Shown piece by piece: positions 26,658-37,302 of a stretch of DNA of 64,000 nucleotides. Below the pieces are notes generated by a model. It was not told where the DNA came from and did no database searches. It saw only the letters and a program-made list of their open reading frames with translations. Source of the DNA: Gammaproteobacteria bacterium (GTDB lineage Bacteria > Pseudomonadota > Gammaproteobacteria > Legionellales > Legionellaceae). Numbering within the stretch: position 1 is the stretch's first letter; the number at the start of each line of letters is the position of its first letter. A program made the position numbers and the translations under genes. The stretch spans positions 1 through 64,000 of the forward strand of contig JASBUO010000041.1 of the NCBI GenBank assembly GCA_030147855.1. The letters are read 5' to 3'.

Positions 26658-27808
26658 ACCATACCACGCGCTGTGAGCGCTGTTAAAAAACGCGCTTTCA
26701 ATTGAAGCTCTTCGAATTCTGAGTGCATATCAGAGTCATGTACAATACCTCCACCCACGCCAAGCTCACCATGGCCCCCTTTACACAGTGCAGTTCGAAT
26801 GGGCACATTAAAGCACATATCATTATCTGGCGTAATGTATCCAATCGCTCCGGTATATACGTGTCTCGGCGTCGCTTCTAGGGTATGAATCAACTCCATG
26901 GTGCGACGTTTAGGTGCGCCTGTAATAGAACCACAAGGAAATAATGCTTTAAGAATATCTGTGAACGACACATCAATAGCAACCTCACTTTCAAGGCTAG
27001 TTGTCATTTGGTGCACTGTTTCATAAGATTCAACAGTAAGCAATTGAGACACTGTCACCGAGCCTGGATTTGAAATAGCTGACAGATCATTTCTTAATAA
27101 ATCTACAATCATCGTATTCTCAGCACGTGATTTTAAATCACAACGCAAAAAGTCTTGATTCAAGGCATCTTGCTTCGCATCAGGCACACGTGCCATCGTC
27201 CCTTTCATTGGTTTCGCATGCATTTTATGCTTTATTTTCGAAAAAAATAACTCAGGTGACAGCGATAAAATCTCATAGTTTGGCATTTCAAGCAGCGCAG
27301 AGTACGCAACTTTCTGCCTTAGGCGCAACGTATTATATAACCCACGACTTGAACCCAAGTACTCAAATGCATATTTAGCTGTTAAATTAACTTGATAAGT
27401 GTCTCCTGCAGTAATGTGGTCTTGCACTTTTGAAAATGCCGCTTCATATTCACGTGGTGTTATATTAAGCGCTATTGATTGAAGGGTTGCTTTTGAGTGC
27501 CCCAGAAAAACATCTACTTCATGCGCCTCTAGCGGCATGACCGATTGAAAAGCAAAAAAGTGTAACAAGGGAAAGGGGATTGTACTTAAAAGGTGTGGCA
27601 AGCCACGCAATACATAGCCTGCCTCATAGCTCAGACACCCTGCTAAATAATAGCCGCACTGCCTTAAGGTTTCAAGATAAGCCAAGCCTTTGTAAAGCTC
27701 ATTTGCATCCCAACAAATAATTTCTTCAGACGGATTTTCAAATAGCAAGCCCGTATGGGACAAGGCTTGCATACGCCTGTTTTCAAATAAAATAGTAGGA
27801 GCACTCAC
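26654..27808 (-). CDS. pabB: Aminodeoxychorismate synthase component I
   Basis: This 384-residue chorismate-binding enzyme makes 4-amino-4-deoxychorismate for folate. The family motifs are present: KPMKGTMAR near residue 200 with the nucleophilic Lys typical of PabB, SRAENTMIVDLLRNDL near 230, and FPCGSITGAPKRRTMELI near 290. The length is shorter than E. coli PabB (453), as the N-terminal tryptophan-binding part is reduced. The start is GTG at 27808. It is followed directly by pabA with a four-base overlap. Confidence 0.9.
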   Translation of the reverse strand: MSAPTILFENRRMQALSHTGLLFENPSEEIICWDANELYKGLAYLETLRQCGYYLAGCLSYEAGYVLRGLPHLLSTIPFPLLHFFAFQSVMPLEAHEVDVFLGHSKATLQSIALNITPREYEAAFSKVQDHITAGDTYQVNLTAKYAFEYLGSSRGLYNTLRLRQKVAYSALLEMPNYEILSLSPELFFSKIKHKMHAKPMKGTMARVPDAKQDALNQDFLRCDLKSRAENTMIVDLLRNDLSAISNPGSVTVSQLLTVESYETVHQMTTSLESEVAIDVSFTDILKALFPCGSITGAPKRRTMELIHTLEATPRHVYTGAIGYITPDNDMCFNVPIRTALCKGGHGELGVGGGIVHDSDMHSEFEELQLKARFLTALTARGMV

Positions 27809-28149
27809 GTTAGATTAACACACCGTTTAGAACCGAACATCATAAAAACGCCTTCCACCGCTTGTCAGGATCGATATATGTCACGAAATACGTCTTTTCG
27901 AACATTAGTGAAGCATCCTAGTGTCCTCAAAAGCCACGGGCTGCCGCACCACTCGTTACTCTCGAGTTCGCAACGACGACTTTATGAAATGAGGACATAC
28001 CCTGACTTCATCTTGCCTGATGCCACACTGAAACTCAAGCAACAATCACGCAGAGCTGCCAAAATAGTTACAACACCAACCTTGCTTTTAAATATTCAAA
28101 CTGATACTTTATGGCCTTCTTTGTAATACTTTAAACGTTGGACTGTTTC
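27809..28149 (+). other. 340-base gap between divergent genes, doubtful small ORF
   Basis: This gap must hold promoters for pabB and the permease, but I see no strong sigma-70 pair. An 82-codon open frame (27878-28126) with an AGGA-like site exists; its product is Arg/Ser/His-rich, has no recognisable domain and reads like a chance frame. A 7-bp inverted repeat (GTCCTCA and its complement) lies within it. Confidence 0.3.
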
Positions 28150-29523
28150 GTGGCTGCACCTAAGCGCGTTTTGAGCATTTTTTCACTGGTCATGATTAAC
28201 GTCATTGCCGTTGATAGTTTGCGCACACTTCCTATTTCCGCAAAGCTAGGCTTCTCGCTTGTTTCATACTATGCAGTTGCAGCACTTGTCTTTTTCATTC
28301 CTGTTGCGTTAGTCGCCGCAGAGCTCGCTACAGCCTACCCCAGTACCGGGGGTATCTACATCTGGATTCGAGAAGCATTTGGAAAACGAGCGGCATTTAT
28401 GACCATCTGGCTACAATGGATTTATAATGTATTTTGGTATCCCACCATCATGGCCTTTGTCGTTGCAACACTTGCCTATTTGTTTGATCCAAATCTTGCA
28501 AATCACAAGCTTTATTTACTGACTACCATGATAGGTTTCTTTTGGTTATTTACTCTTCTGAATTGCCAAGGCATGAAAACCTCAAGTCTCATCAGTACAA
28601 TGGGTGCCTGCTTCGGCACGATTATTCCAATGCTTGTCATCACGATACTTGGCTTTTTTTGGGTGCTTCAAGGCCAGCCACTTGCGGCACACATCACCGA
28701 GACTGCATGGCTCCCAGACTTTACAGCACTCGGTAACCTTTCTCTCTTTACAGCCGTTCTTTTTGGGCTGCTCGGCATGGAAATGTCTGCCGTTCATGCA
28801 GAAGAAGTCAAAAACCCACAGCGTGATTACCCACGCGCACTGCTTTATTCTACTCTCATTATTTTTTCGACTTTAGTGCTTGGCTCACTTGCGATTGTTA
28901 TTGTTGTGCCTAATCAACAACTCAGTATGGTATCAGGTTTAATTGATGCATATGCTATTTTCTTTCATGCGTATCACCTCGACTGGCTGACCCCTATTCT
29001 TGCCATACTCATTGTGCTTGGTGCTATCAGTGGGATTTCAGCCTGGATGATTGGCCCAACCAAAGGCCTTTTGGTTGCAGCGCAAGATGATTGCATTCCA
29101 AAAAGATTTACAAAAACAAACAAACATGGTGCACCCACCAGCATTTTAGTGACACAAGCTATTATTTTTACATTGCTCACCAGTGTGTTTGTCTTGTTTA
29201 AAACGATTAACGCAGCCTACTGGATACTCAGTGATATGTGCGCGCAAATGGCCTTACTGGTCTACGTACTCATGTTTGCGGCAGCGATCAAACTCCGTTA
29301 TAAAAAGCCTTCTCAGCGCGGTGCTTATCGTATTCCAGGTGGTATGCTTGGCATGTGGCTAGTTGCAGGTACGGGCTTAGTGTGTTGTATTATTACCATT
29401 TTCATTGGGTTTGTACCTCCTACACAAGTTCCAATTAAAAATGTTGTGTTATTTGAGTCTATTTTGGTAGGTGGGCTTGTTATATTTGCGATTGTGCCAT
29501 GGCTCCTGAAAAAACAAGAATGA
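28150..29523 (+). CDS. APC-family amino acid permease/antiporter (GadC-like)
   Basis: This 457-residue inner-membrane protein has about twelve hydrophobic segments and matches the glutamate:GABA-antiporter branch of the APC superfamily. The substrate-binding first helix motif appears in the LRTLPISAKLG region; AELATAYPSTGGIYIWI near residue 65 and GMEMSAVHAEEVKNPQRDYP near residue 215 are family signatures. The start codon is uncertain: GTG at 28150 has GGAC about 8 bases upstream, and TTG at 28138 is also possible. Such permeases feed amino acids to intracellular bacteria or export decarboxylation products; no decarboxylase lies nearby. Confidence 0.88.
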   Translation: MAAPKRVLSIFSLVMINVIAVDSLRTLPISAKLGFSLVSYYAVAALVFFIPVALVAAELATAYPSTGGIYIWIREAFGKRAAFMTIWLQWIYNVFWYPTIMAFVVATLAYLFDPNLANHKLYLLTTMIGFFWLFTLLNCQGMKTSSLISTMGACFGTIIPMLVITILGFFWVLQGQPLAAHITETAWLPDFTALGNLSLFTAVLFGLLGMEMSAVHAEEVKNPQRDYPRALLYSTLIIFSTLVLGSLAIVIVVPNQQLSMVSGLIDAYAIFFHAYHLDWLTPILAILIVLGAISGISAWMIGPTKGLLVAAQDDCIPKRFTKTNKHGAPTSILVTQAIIFTLLTSVFVLFKTINAAYWILSDMCAQMALLVYVLMFAAAIKLRYKKPSQRGAYRIPGGMLGMWLVAGTGLVCCIITIFIGFVPPTQVPIKNVVLFESILVGGLVIFAIVPWLLKKQE

Positions 29524-29525
29524 CA

Positions 29526-30827
29526 TCACAAAAATTGCTTTAAATGCTTTATTGTTTGGCGATGCAAATCCCAAAAATCTTTTTCCTGCACCTTAATCTC
29601 TTTAAAGTCTGCAGCGCGTGCCGCAAACTCAACTACTTCAGCACTTTTTGCCAAAGGGTATGCACCCACAGCTTTTGCAGAAGCTTTCAGTAAATGCATG
29701 CCTGACACCAACTCTTCCGGATTTTCTGACGAAAAAGCCGCTTTAAGTGCTGGCGTATTATTCACTGTTTCTTCAAAAAAAACCGAGTACAGTTCTTTTT
29801 GCAATACTTTGTCATGATGCGTTATTTTCTCAATGGATGAAACATCAATCAAATCAACCGGCTTACTCTCTACCGGTTGTTTATCACCTGCATATGCGCA
29901 AACTTTATTTCGCCCTGTTTTTTTTGCCTCATAAAGCGCTTCATCCGCATGTTTCACTAAAGACTCACTACTTAGTGGTATATATAAAGGTCTTGCAATA
30001 GCAAAACCTGCACTACAAGTAACCTGACGCTTAACGGAACCATGTTGTTTTTTGACTTGCATTTCTTCACGAATGCGTGATGCTAAAATACCTGCTTCTT
30101 TTTCATTCACATGGCAAGAAATCGTAATAAACTCCTCCCCTCCATGCCTGAATGCAGTATCTCCCGCTCGCATGTTTTGTTTAATTACTTCTACAAAGGA
30201 GCATAATACTTCATCTCCTGCCTTATGCCCCAAATCATCATTCACGTCTTTGAAATGATCTAAGTCATACACCGTACACACTACAATATATTTTTCGCGA
30301 GATGCTTTGGGAAGCTCTGACTCTAAATACTCCCAAAGAAAGCGTCGATTATATAAGCCCGTTAGTTCATCACGTACACTCTCTTCTTCAAAGCGCTTAG
30401 CAACATGCAATAACATGTGTCTTTGATGATAATTTTCCGTCACATCTTGAATTACTACCATGGCATAAATGGCTCCAGCATCCAAAATAGGAAAAATAGA
30501 TACCGACTGCTGCATGAACTCTGCTTCTTCAACTGCTGATGCTTCAGGCAAAGGAACTGGAATTAAATAATGATTCAATATTTGTGATAACACCTGGGGA
30601 TGTTGGTGCTCTAATACCTGCTCTACTGCAAACTCAAATCGCGCAGTGCTGACTTCAGGGAATAATTTGTCTAGCGAAGCGTTTAATGCCTTTTCTTTTG
30701 AAATGCCGGTCAAATTAGCTAGCCAGTCATTCCACTCACAAATATTTTTTTTCTCATCCACTAAAAAAACACCTACAGGTAGCGTACTCAGCATATTTAA
30801 GTAAACATCACTGCTCAATGTTTTCAT
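29526..30827 (-). CDS. Diguanylate cyclase with C-terminal HPt domain, PAS-GGDEF-HPt
   Basis: This 433-residue protein has a PAS domain (about 8-130), a GGDEF domain (about 148-315) and a C-terminal histidine phosphotransfer domain (about 335-433). The active site is GGEEF at 229-233, and the inhibitory I-site RAGD is at 220-223, five residues before it, so it should make c-di-GMP with product feedback. The HPt His is His378 in GMHLLKASAKAVG, matching the HxLKGSA pattern. No membrane segment is seen. It is the last gene of a nine-gene chemosensory operon, 13 bases after cheC. In the Wsp system the cyclase has a receiver; here an HPt takes that place, so the phosphate would have to come from a receiver, most likely that of CheA (inference). 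Confidence 0.9.
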   Translation of the reverse strand: MKTLSSDVYLNMLSTLPVGVFLVDEKKNICEWNDWLANLTGISKEKALNASLDKLFPEVSTARFEFAVEQVLEHQHPQVLSQILNHYLIPVPLPEASAVEEAEFMQQSVSIFPILDAGAIYAMVVIQDVTENYHQRHMLLHVAKRFEEESVRDELTGLYNRRFLWEYLESELPKASREKYIVVCTVYDLDHFKDVNDDLGHKAGDEVLCSFVEVIKQNMRAGDTAFRHGGEEFITISCHVNEKEAGILASRIREEMQVKKQHGSVKRQVTCSAGFAIARPLYIPLSSESLVKHADEALYEAKKTGRNKVCAYAGDKQPVESKPVDLIDVSSIEKITHHDKVLQKELYSVFFEETVNNTPALKAAFSSENPEELVSGMHLLKASAKAVGAYPLAKSAEVVEFAARAADFKEIKVQEKDFWDLHRQTIKHLKQFL

Positions 30828-30840
30828 AGCTCATCACACC

Positions 30841-31452
30841 TCACGTAATCGCACCAATTGCTCCCAAAACAGACCCAACCGATGACGATGTCACAAACAG
30901 CATCAAACGCCCTGCAAAATTGCCTAGTTGTGTCGACATTTCGGTTGAAAGAATCATGACTGCGGCTGATTTTTTCTGCAGAAACTCTTTTTGGTTGGAT
31001 AATACCGCTGCAAAAGTGCCCTCATAATAATGCGGCACACTCAGCCCAACTTTTTGCGATAACATATCAACCATTGCAGTAATACAAGAAGAAATAACTA
31101 TATTTCCAATCTCAAGCATCGCCTCTTGTTCACAAGAACGCATTTCTACTTCACTTAAGTTAGGCATTTCCCCCATCACTTGTTCTAATAAAAGTTGTGT
31201 GTAATCTCGTTTAAATACCAATAACGCATGGCCTTCAATATCATTTTCTAAGCTCTGATGCACCATACTCATCACATCATTTGATCGACTCAACGAATAA
31301 GCATCAAGTTGCGTCACAGGTAATACTTCTAGCGCTGGGTTTTCTAATAAAACAGGACCATTTAGTAAAACAGATAATTGTTTCGCTGCCTTACTCATCC
31401 CGATATTACAAACCTCGAGTAGCACATCTTCTTCTGCTTTTGTAAAATTCAT
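30841..31452 (-). CDS. cheC: CheC-family CheY-P phosphatase
   Basis: This 203-residue protein has the two phosphatase signatures of CheC, each an E-x-x-N pair followed 22 residues later by Pro: EVCNIGMSK near residue 13 and EIGNIVISS near residue 115. The second copy has Glu where Asp/Ser is usual at the first position. Members dephosphorylate CheY-type receivers and may bind CheD; no cheD is seen here. It shares one base with the cheY stop, so the pair is translationally coupled. CheC is uncommon in gammaproteobacteria, where CheZ usually does this job. Confidence 0.85.
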   Translation of the reverse strand: MNFTKAEEDVLLEVCNIGMSKAAKQLSVLLNGPVLLENPALEVLPVTQLDAYSLSRSNDVMSMVHQSLENDIEGHALLVFKRDYTQLLLEQVMGEMPNLSEVEMRSCEQEAMLEIGNIVISSCITAMVDMLSQKVGLSVPHYYEGTFAAVLSNQKEFLQKKSAAVMILSTEMSTQLGNFAGRLMLFVTSSSVGSVLGAIGAIT

Positions 31453-31808
31453 TATATTTTTTCCAATAAAGATTGAACTACTTCAACGGTTACTGGTTTT
31501 TCTAATACATGGATAAATCCAAGTGCTTCGATTTCATCCATGACATGCTGCTGCGTATTCGCACTCATCAGAGCAAATGGCGCCGCTACCCCTTCATCTC
31601 GCATCATCCGTGCAACTTCTGTGCCTACTTTCTCAGGCATATTATAGTCAAGAATAATCAGTGACAAGGCATCATCCTTGGCAATTTTAAGCGCGTCTTG
31701 CCAATTGCCTGCTTGTACTAACTCATAGTCATCGTATCCCTTAAGGCATACAGCAAACAATATACGTGCCGTGGCACTGTCATCAACTACTAGTATTTTC
31801 TTTTTCAC
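31452..31808 (-). CDS. cheY: CheY-like single-domain response regulator
   Basis: This 118-residue receiver has the acidic pair in VVDDSATAR, the phospho-acceptor Asp in LIILDYNMPEKVG near residue 54, the Thr/Ser position in LMSANTQQ and the Lys in VLEKPV. No output domain is attached. It overlaps cheB by ATGA and cheC by one base. It could compete as a phosphate sink, carry phosphate to the HPt of the cyclase, or be the substrate of the adjacent CheC; context favours the last two (inference). Confidence 0.9.
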   Translation of the reverse strand: MKKKILVVDDSATARILFAVCLKGYDDYELVQAGNWQDALKIAKDDALSLIILDYNMPEKVGTEVARMMRDEGVAAPFALMSANTQQHVMDEIEALGFIHVLEKPVTVEVVQSLLEKI

Positions 31809-32866
31809 GATGCCTCCTTATCCTGCTTCACCAATTGCTCAAGCAGTGTCGATATTTCTTCAAGTAACACGTTCTTCACAACCGCTTCTTTTGCACGTGC
31901 CGCTCCAGGCATACCATCAACCACACAAGATGCAGCATCTTGTGCGAAGGTATAACAGCCTACTCTTTTCATCTCAAGCAACCCATCTGCACCATCCTGC
32001 CCCATACCCGTTAAGATACCACCGATTGCACTTCCAGGATAAGACACTGATAAAGATTGGAACAATTGATTGATACCCGGTTTAAATCGCTCTCTACCTT
32101 CCCCAACACTCAAATGTGCTATTGGTTGTACGCCTTTACTAATCAACAAATGGTGGTCATTTGGTGCAAAATAAATCTTACCGGGGCACAGTTGTTCTCC
32201 ATCTCTTGCCACACAAACTTCTAAACTGGATGCTCTCTGTAGCCACCTTACAAGCCCGTTTAAAAATCCTCTAGAAATATGTAATACCACAACAATTGGC
32301 GCAGAAAAAGAAGCTTCTAAGTGAGAAAATATATGAGTCAATGCCTGTGGCCCACCTGTGGACGCACCAAGCGCCACTATTTCCACAGGATTCAGCACAT
32401 TCTGATTAGACCCTAATGATACAGGCTTTTCCGACTTCGTCTTTCGACGAATGACATGTATTTCTGACAAGGCACGCACCATATTCAAAAATTGTCGCTC
32501 CTTGAGTTCAAACTCAGTATCTGATGCATCAAAAAACTTGGGAAATGCTTCCAGTGCACCCGCAGACAATGCTTCTACTGCATAGCCCAATTCCTCTTCG
32601 TGAATCGATGAACTAAATATAAGAATAGGGGTTGGGCACTCAGCCATAATTCGCTTAGTTGCTTCATATCCAGTCAGTTTTGGCATCATCACATCCATCG
32701 TGATTAAGTCAGGCTTCAACCGCTTGGCCATGTTGATAACCGCTTCTCCATCTTTTGCAACCCCCACCACTTCAAAGCCGGGTGCCTTTGAAAATATTGA
32801 ACTTAACAGGCTGCACACCAAGTCAGAATCATCTGCTATGAGTATCTTAACTATTTTAGCTATCAT
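31805..32866 (-). CDS. cheB: Chemotaxis methylesterase/glutamine deamidase CheB
   Basis: This 353-residue protein joins a receiver (residues 1-125, phospho-Asp in LITMDVMMPKLTG) to a methylesterase domain (about 160-353) with the catalytic Ser in GASTGGPQAL, His in VVLHISRGFLNGL and Asp in GMGQDGADGL. It removes methyl groups from receptor glutamates and is activated by CheA. It overlaps cheA and cheY by ATGA at each end. The full-length, intact triad suggests true adaptation in this pathway. Confidence 0.94.
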   Translation of the reverse strand: MIAKIVKILIADDSDLVCSLLSSIFSKAPGFEVVGVAKDGEAVINMAKRLKPDLITMDVMMPKLTGYEATKRIMAECPTPILIFSSSIHEEELGYAVEALSAGALEAFPKFFDASDTEFELKERQFLNMVRALSEIHVIRRKTKSEKPVSLGSNQNVLNPVEIVALGASTGGPQALTHIFSHLEASFSAPIVVVLHISRGFLNGLVRWLQRASSLEVCVARDGEQLCPGKIYFAPNDHHLLISKGVQPIAHLSVGEGRERFKPGINQLFQSLSVSYPGSAIGGILTGMGQDGADGLLEMKRVGCYTFAQDAASCVVDGMPGAARAKEAVVKNVLLEEISTLLEQLVKQDKEAS

Positions 32867-34890
32867 AACAGTGTATCAACCATGTTGATTAATTTTCTCG
32901 TATCAAAATCTTTCTTTACAAGATACGCACTCGCACCCGCATCAAGACCTTGCCGTTTATCTTTCTCTGCCTCGCGTGAAGACACAATAATCACTGGAAG
33001 GTGTGCTAACTTTTCATTTTCCTTAATCTGTGCCGTTAATTCAAAACCATCCATCAAAGGCATTTCAATATCAGTGACGACACAATTCACCACATTCTCT
33101 TGCAATAATGCCAGCGCTTTCTCACCATCTTCTGCATCCAAGGTTTTATAACCTGCTGCATGTAGCGCATTAATCGCTAAGGTACGTGTCGTAAGTGCGT
33201 CATCTACCACCAAAACACACCTTTTCTCTGGCACTTCCTTGATATTTGCATCTGATGGTTTTTGTCCTTTAACATCTATTTGTCCCAACTGCTCTATTGT
33301 AATTTTTTTAAAAATAGTTTCGACATTTAAAGCAAGCACCAGCTCACCTGATTCTGTTAATGTTACACCACTTAAGTGTTTTAATTGATCAAGTGGCTTT
33401 GGTAAAGGCTTTAATACACAGTCATGCTCCTCAATAATTTCATCGACTAAAACCAATACTTGCGTCACTCCATCACCCACCAGTATTCCTTGAAAAACGC
33501 TTGAATCATCTAAAGTAACCCCACCGAGGTCCAAAATATCGCTCAAACTTGCAACGCTAATTGGCTTACCGTGAATCACAACAGCCCAGCGATTATCAAT
33601 GCGCTCAAGTTGGGAGGCTTTAATATTATACAGCGCATCTAGGGCAATCGTTGGTAACATAAACTGCCTGTCTTTTAACCTTACAAAAAGCCCGCGTGAA
33701 CTCGTCAGTGTCAAAGGTAACATCAAAGTAAATGTACACCCCTCCCCCCAAACACTCTCAACACTAATGCTTCCTTTTATCGCTTGAATATCACTGAGGA
33801 CCGCATCAAGCCCAACACCACGGCCTGATAGTTCTGATACATTATCTGCAGTGGATAAGCCTGAGTGAAAAATAAGCGACAATACGTCCGCCTCGCTGAG
33901 CTTTTCCAGCGCTTCTTTTGTATATAACTGTTTTTCCAATGCGCGTTGCTTGATTTTTTCAACATTAACTCCCGCACCATCATCAGAAAAAATAAGCTTA
34001 ATTTGCCCTACTTCATTCACCGCTTTGATAGATATACTGGCAACGGTTGCCTTACCCTGTTGTTTTCTCACATCAGGCCGCTCAATACCATGACCTATCG
34101 CATTTCTGACCAAGTGTTGTAAAGGCATTTTTAAAGCATCTAAAATAGCTTTATCAATTTCAACCTCTCCCCCCTCTACCTTAAGCACCACAGACTTCTC
34201 GAGCCCCTCAGCGACCTCTCGCACCACACGCTTTAATGGTGAGAACACATGACTCATAGGCAAAAGCCACATGCTCCTGCCTTCCTGCTGTAAAGTAAAT
34301 AGCTCTCGTGAAAACTCGCCTGCCAGCTTTTCAGATTCTTCAAATAAGCACGTGAGCTGTTTTTTGACAGCCTCTACCCCCTCGAGACAACCCATTTTTT
34401 GTAATAACTCAGCAACCGTTCTACTCCAATTTGACAGGCGTAACTGAAAAATCACTAACTCATTCAATTTTGCATTGATACGCTCAACCCGCCTTAAAGG
34501 CACTCGAATCATTTCATCTGGCGCAGAAGCAGACGCTGCAATTTCTGTTTCTGACTGCTGCAAAATATCCAGCATTGTATCCGCTTGTTTTAAACAATGA
34601 TTAATTTGTTGCTTACTAGGCTCCGTTTGGTTGTCCCGCCACTCACTAAACACATCTTCTAGCTCATGCGCAACTGATGCAATTGCATCAATTGCAACGC
34701 TTTTAGCAGCACCCTTTAAATTGTGTGAGATACGAAACAACAGTTCTAGTAGCTCTTGAGATTTTTTCTTGTTTTTTGATTTTTCAAGGCCTATTAAAGC
34801 ATCCACCATTACTTGATGCTGTTCGGTTAATTCGCCTTTAAACGTTTCAAATAAAAGACGATAGAGCTTTGGGTCAATTTCCATCATCAT
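32863..34890 (-). CDS. cheA: Hybrid chemotaxis kinase CheA with C-terminal receiver
   Basis: This 675-residue histidine kinase has an HPt domain with phospho-His56 in [12 protein letters not shown], a dimerisation helix pair, an HATPase domain with the N box [15 protein letters not shown] and G boxes ([23 protein letters not shown]), a CheW-like domain (about 400-535) and a receiver (about 555-675) with phospho-Asp in [13 protein letters not shown]. No P2-type CheY-binding domain is evident. A CheA-REC hybrid is characteristic of WspE and FrzE type systems rather than flagellar chemotaxis. Its receiver may act as a sink or as the donor for the HPt on the cyclase. ATGA overlaps at both ends. 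Confidence 0.94.
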   Translation of the reverse strand: MMMEIDPKLYRLLFETFKGELTEQHQVMVDALIGLEKSKNKKKSQELLELLFRISHNLKGAAKSVAIDAIASVAHELEDVFSEWRDNQTEPSKQQINHCLKQADTMLDILQQSETEIAASASAPDEMIRVPLRRVERINAKLNELVIFQLRLSNWSRTVAELLQKMGCLEGVEAVKKQLTCLFEESEKLAGEFSRELFTLQQEGRSMWLLPMSHVFSPLKRVVREVAEGLEKSVVLKVEGGEVEIDKAILDALKMPLQHLVRNAIGHGIERPDVRKQQGKATVASISIKAVNEVGQIKLIFSDDGAGVNVEKIKQRALEKQLYTKEALEKLSEADVLSLIFHSGLSTADNVSELSGRGVGLDAVLSDIQAIKGSISVESVWGEGCTFTLMLPLTLTSSRGLFVRLKDRQFMLPTIALDALYNIKASQLERIDNRWAVVIHGKPISVASLSDILDLGGVTLDDSSVFQGILVGDGVTQVLVLVDEIIEEHDCVLKPLPKPLDQLKHLSGVTLTESGELVLALNVETIFKKITIEQLGQIDVKGQKPSDANIKEVPEKRCVLVVDDALTTRTLAINALHAAGYKTLDAEDGEKALALLQENVVNCVVTDIEMPLMDGFELTAQIKENEKLAHLPVIIVSSREAEKDKRQGLDAGASAYLVKKDFDTRKLINMVDTLL

Positions 34891-36752
34891 GATATCTCAG
34901 TTCCTACATCGCTCACTTTATATTTATCAGCACTTTCTTTTAAGCTCTCCGCTACTTGATTTAACGCAACAATCGCTTGCTTGGTTTCTTCGGTCGCATC
35001 GCTAAACTGTGTGGTTACTTTGTCAATTTCTCGAATACTGGTTACGACCTGCTCAATCCCTACCGACTCTTCTCGGACTGCTGAAACAATCTGCTGGGAC
35101 GCCATCGAGGTTTCTTGAATCACCTCGCCCAAAGAGTTCATGATATTACCAGCCGTCTTAGCCTGCTCTAAGTTTGCGTCTACACTTTTCGTGCCATCTT
35201 CAGTCACCATCACGGCACGCTCTGCTGTCTTTCGAATGGCTTGTAAAATTCCCTGCACATTCTCAGTTGCAGTTTGCGAACGCTCTGCTAAATCTTTTAC
35301 TTCATCAGCAACCACAGCAAACCCTTTACCCGATTCACCCGCTTTTGCTGCTTCAATAGACGCATTGAGCGCAAGCATCTTAGACTGTTTTGCAATATCA
35401 GAAACAGCCTCTGTAATTACGCCAACTTGTTGTGTTTTATCACTTAAACCAAGAATCGTGTCTGCGATTTGTTTCATTTTATCTTGTAGTGCCTTCATAG
35501 ACTCAAGCACTTCTCCTATCACTTTTTTACCGCGCTCCCCTTCCTTAAATGTTCGCTCTGAAGACTCACCTAATGCCGTTGCTTTTTCTAAAGTTTGTTG
35601 TGAAATTTGTGTGATTTCTTCAACAATACTTCCAATCTCTGTCACAGCTGTTGCTTGTTCCACAGCACTACTTGCCTGCGCCGATGCTGTTTTATTGAGT
35701 TGCTCCATACTCACTGAAATATCGTGACTCACGCGAACAATGTTACTGGCAATAGATGAAAGACTCCGTGTCATCTCATCAAGGTGTTGGCCTAATTCCG
35801 CCAAGTCATCATCGCCCTCAACCTCTAATACATGGGTTAAGTCACCTGCTGCAACGCGTTTGATAAATGAACTATATTGCTTGATACGCCTCTGTAGCTC
35901 TTCAACCAACTGATTAATTTTGGCTTCAGCGGCTTTCCTGTCACTAATATCCGTCGCAAACTTAACCATTTTAAACGGCTTACCATCCAACCCTAAAATA
36001 GGGTTGTAAGACGCTTGTATCCACACTTTTTTGCCATTTTTACCAACGCGTCTAAATTCTGCCGACTCAAACTCACCTCGATTTAATCTTTCCCAAAACG
36101 TTTTATACTCTGAGCTATTCCTGTAACTCTCCTCCACAAACATACTGTGGTGAGCCCCTTTTATTTCTGTAATCCTATACCCCATTAAGTTTAAAAAGTT
36201 ATCGTTTGCGGTTAAAACCATGCCATTCATGTCAAATTCAATCACAGCTTGTGATTTATTAATTGCTGCAAGCTGACCTTCATAGTTTGCAATGTCCATC
36301 TTGCGCTGGGTAATATCCATTGCGACTTTAACAACCTTAAACGGCTCGCCATTCAGATCTAAAACAGGATTATAGGTCCCTTGAACCCACACTTCTTTAC
36401 CACTTTTATCAATATGCTTAAATTCGGCTGACTCAAACTCTCCTTGATTTAATTTTTTCCAAAACGCCTTATATTCGGGGCTTGTTTTATAGCTCTCTTC
36501 CACAAACATACTATGGTGCATGCCTTGCACCTCAGCTAAACTATATCCCATTAAATTTAAAAAGTTCTCATTCGCAGTTAAAATGACACCACTCATATCA
36601 AGCTCAACCACGGCTTGCGATTTACTTATTGCCAGAAGCTGACCCTCTACATCCAATAGGTGTAATTTTTTTTCCTTACCACCCTCAAATAAACGAGATA
36701 AAAAGCCACCCCCTTTACCATGAATCTTTGTTATATTGTTATTGAAACTCAT
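34887..36752 (-). CDS. Soluble methyl-accepting chemoreceptor with two PAS domains
   Basis: This 621-residue receptor has no membrane segment. Two PAS domains (about 38-150 and 159-271) are very similar to each other, each containing [18 protein letters not shown] and a YNPxL-(D/G)xxGxPFK end; they fit the Aer/cofactor-binding type. A HAMP-like linker (about 290-345) and a signalling domain (to 621) follow, with the hairpin tip [12 protein letters not shown] and the upstream [24 protein letters not shown]. It probably senses an internal redox or ligand state through heme or flavin (inference). The ATG at 36752 is one base after the cheW stop, within GAGGGTGGCTGATATG. Confidence 0.92.
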   Translation of the reverse strand: MSFNNNITKIHGKGGGFLSRLFEGGKEKKLHLLDVEGQLLAISKSQAVVELDMSGVILTANENFLNLMGYSLAEVQGMHHSMFVEESYKTSPEYKAFWKKLNQGEFESAEFKHIDKSGKEVWVQGTYNPVLDLNGEPFKVVKVAMDITQRKMDIANYEGQLAAINKSQAVIEFDMNGMVLTANDNFLNLMGYRITEIKGAHHSMFVEESYRNSSEYKTFWERLNRGEFESAEFRRVGKNGKKVWIQASYNPILGLDGKPFKMVKFATDISDRKAAEAKINQLVEELQRRIKQYSSFIKRVAAGDLTHVLEVEGDDDLAELGQHLDEMTRSLSSIASNIVRVSHDISVSMEQLNKTASAQASSAVEQATAVTEIGSIVEEITQISQQTLEKATALGESSERTFKEGERGKKVIGEVLESMKALQDKMKQIADTILGLSDKTQQVGVITEAVSDIAKQSKMLALNASIEAAKAGESGKGFAVVADEVKDLAERSQTATENVQGILQAIRKTAERAVMVTEDGTKSVDANLEQAKTAGNIMNSLGEVIQETSMASQQIVSAVREESVGIEQVVTSIREIDKVTTQFSDATEETKQAIVALNQVAESLKESADKYKVSDVGTEIS

Positions 36753-36753
36753 A

Positions 36754-37302
36754 TCAGCCACCCTCTTCATTAGCTAAAGAAAACCGCTCCATCGCATCAA
36801 ATATCCTCTTATCATCAACCACTGAAATATCTGAGTGACACACCCCTAAAATATAATGCTTTTTGCTAACATCACTGCCTGCTAACTGCACTAAGTCTTT
36901 TGCCTGGTTTAAGGATTGATGACCCACAACATGACGCACCGAAAGTGCGTAACGATAGGACCCTTTTCGCACTAAAATAACGTATTCTGGTTGCATTTTT
37001 GCGTCATAAAAATTAAATAACACTTCTGTATTAATCACGGGCCACACCTGAGCATTGTAATAAGTAATACCTAGAAATAACTGAGGAGCGCCTGGCACAT
37101 CGGTCAGGTGTTGCAAAAGAATCACCCTTTCTACATATTGATAGGATAATGCGTATTTTTCGTCTTTACCTTCCCCCAAACAAAACACTAAAAACGAATC
37201 CCCGATACTTTTTATTTTCTCATCAAATACTTTTGCAAGTTCTTTTGCTCGTGCATCAAAAATTGCTTGGTTGTCTCTGTTATTTAAGTGCTTTCTCTGC
37301 AT
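36754..37302 (-). CDS. cheW: CheW-like coupling protein
   Basis: This 182-residue protein is a CheW adaptor with the fold signature [25 protein letters not shown] and the segment [21 protein letters not shown]. It links receptor to CheA. An N-terminal stretch of about 35 residues precedes the CheW domain. It shares one base with the cheR stop and is followed by the receptor gene after one base. Two CheW genes flanking cheR is the WspB/WspD layout. Confidence 0.88.
   Translation of the reverse strand: MQRKHLNNRDNQAIFDARAKELAKVFDEKIKSIGDSFLVFCLGEGKDEKYALSYQYVERVILLQHLTDVPGAPQLFLGITYYNAQVWPVINTEVLFNFYDAKMQPEYVILVRKGSYRYALSVRHVVGHQSLNQAKDLVQLAGSDVSKKHYILGVCHSDISVVDDKRIFDAMERFSLANEEGG

Noticed and set aside
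27878..28126. 82-codon plus-strand frame between pabB and the permease
   Set aside because: Its composition looks random and there is no family resemblance; kept only as part of the description of the gap.
35140..35727. Long plus-strand open frame of 195 codons opposite the receptor gene
   Set aside because: It is antisense to the conserved signalling domain of the receptor and its product is a Ser/Ala/Cys-rich string without domain features; a codon-bias shadow.
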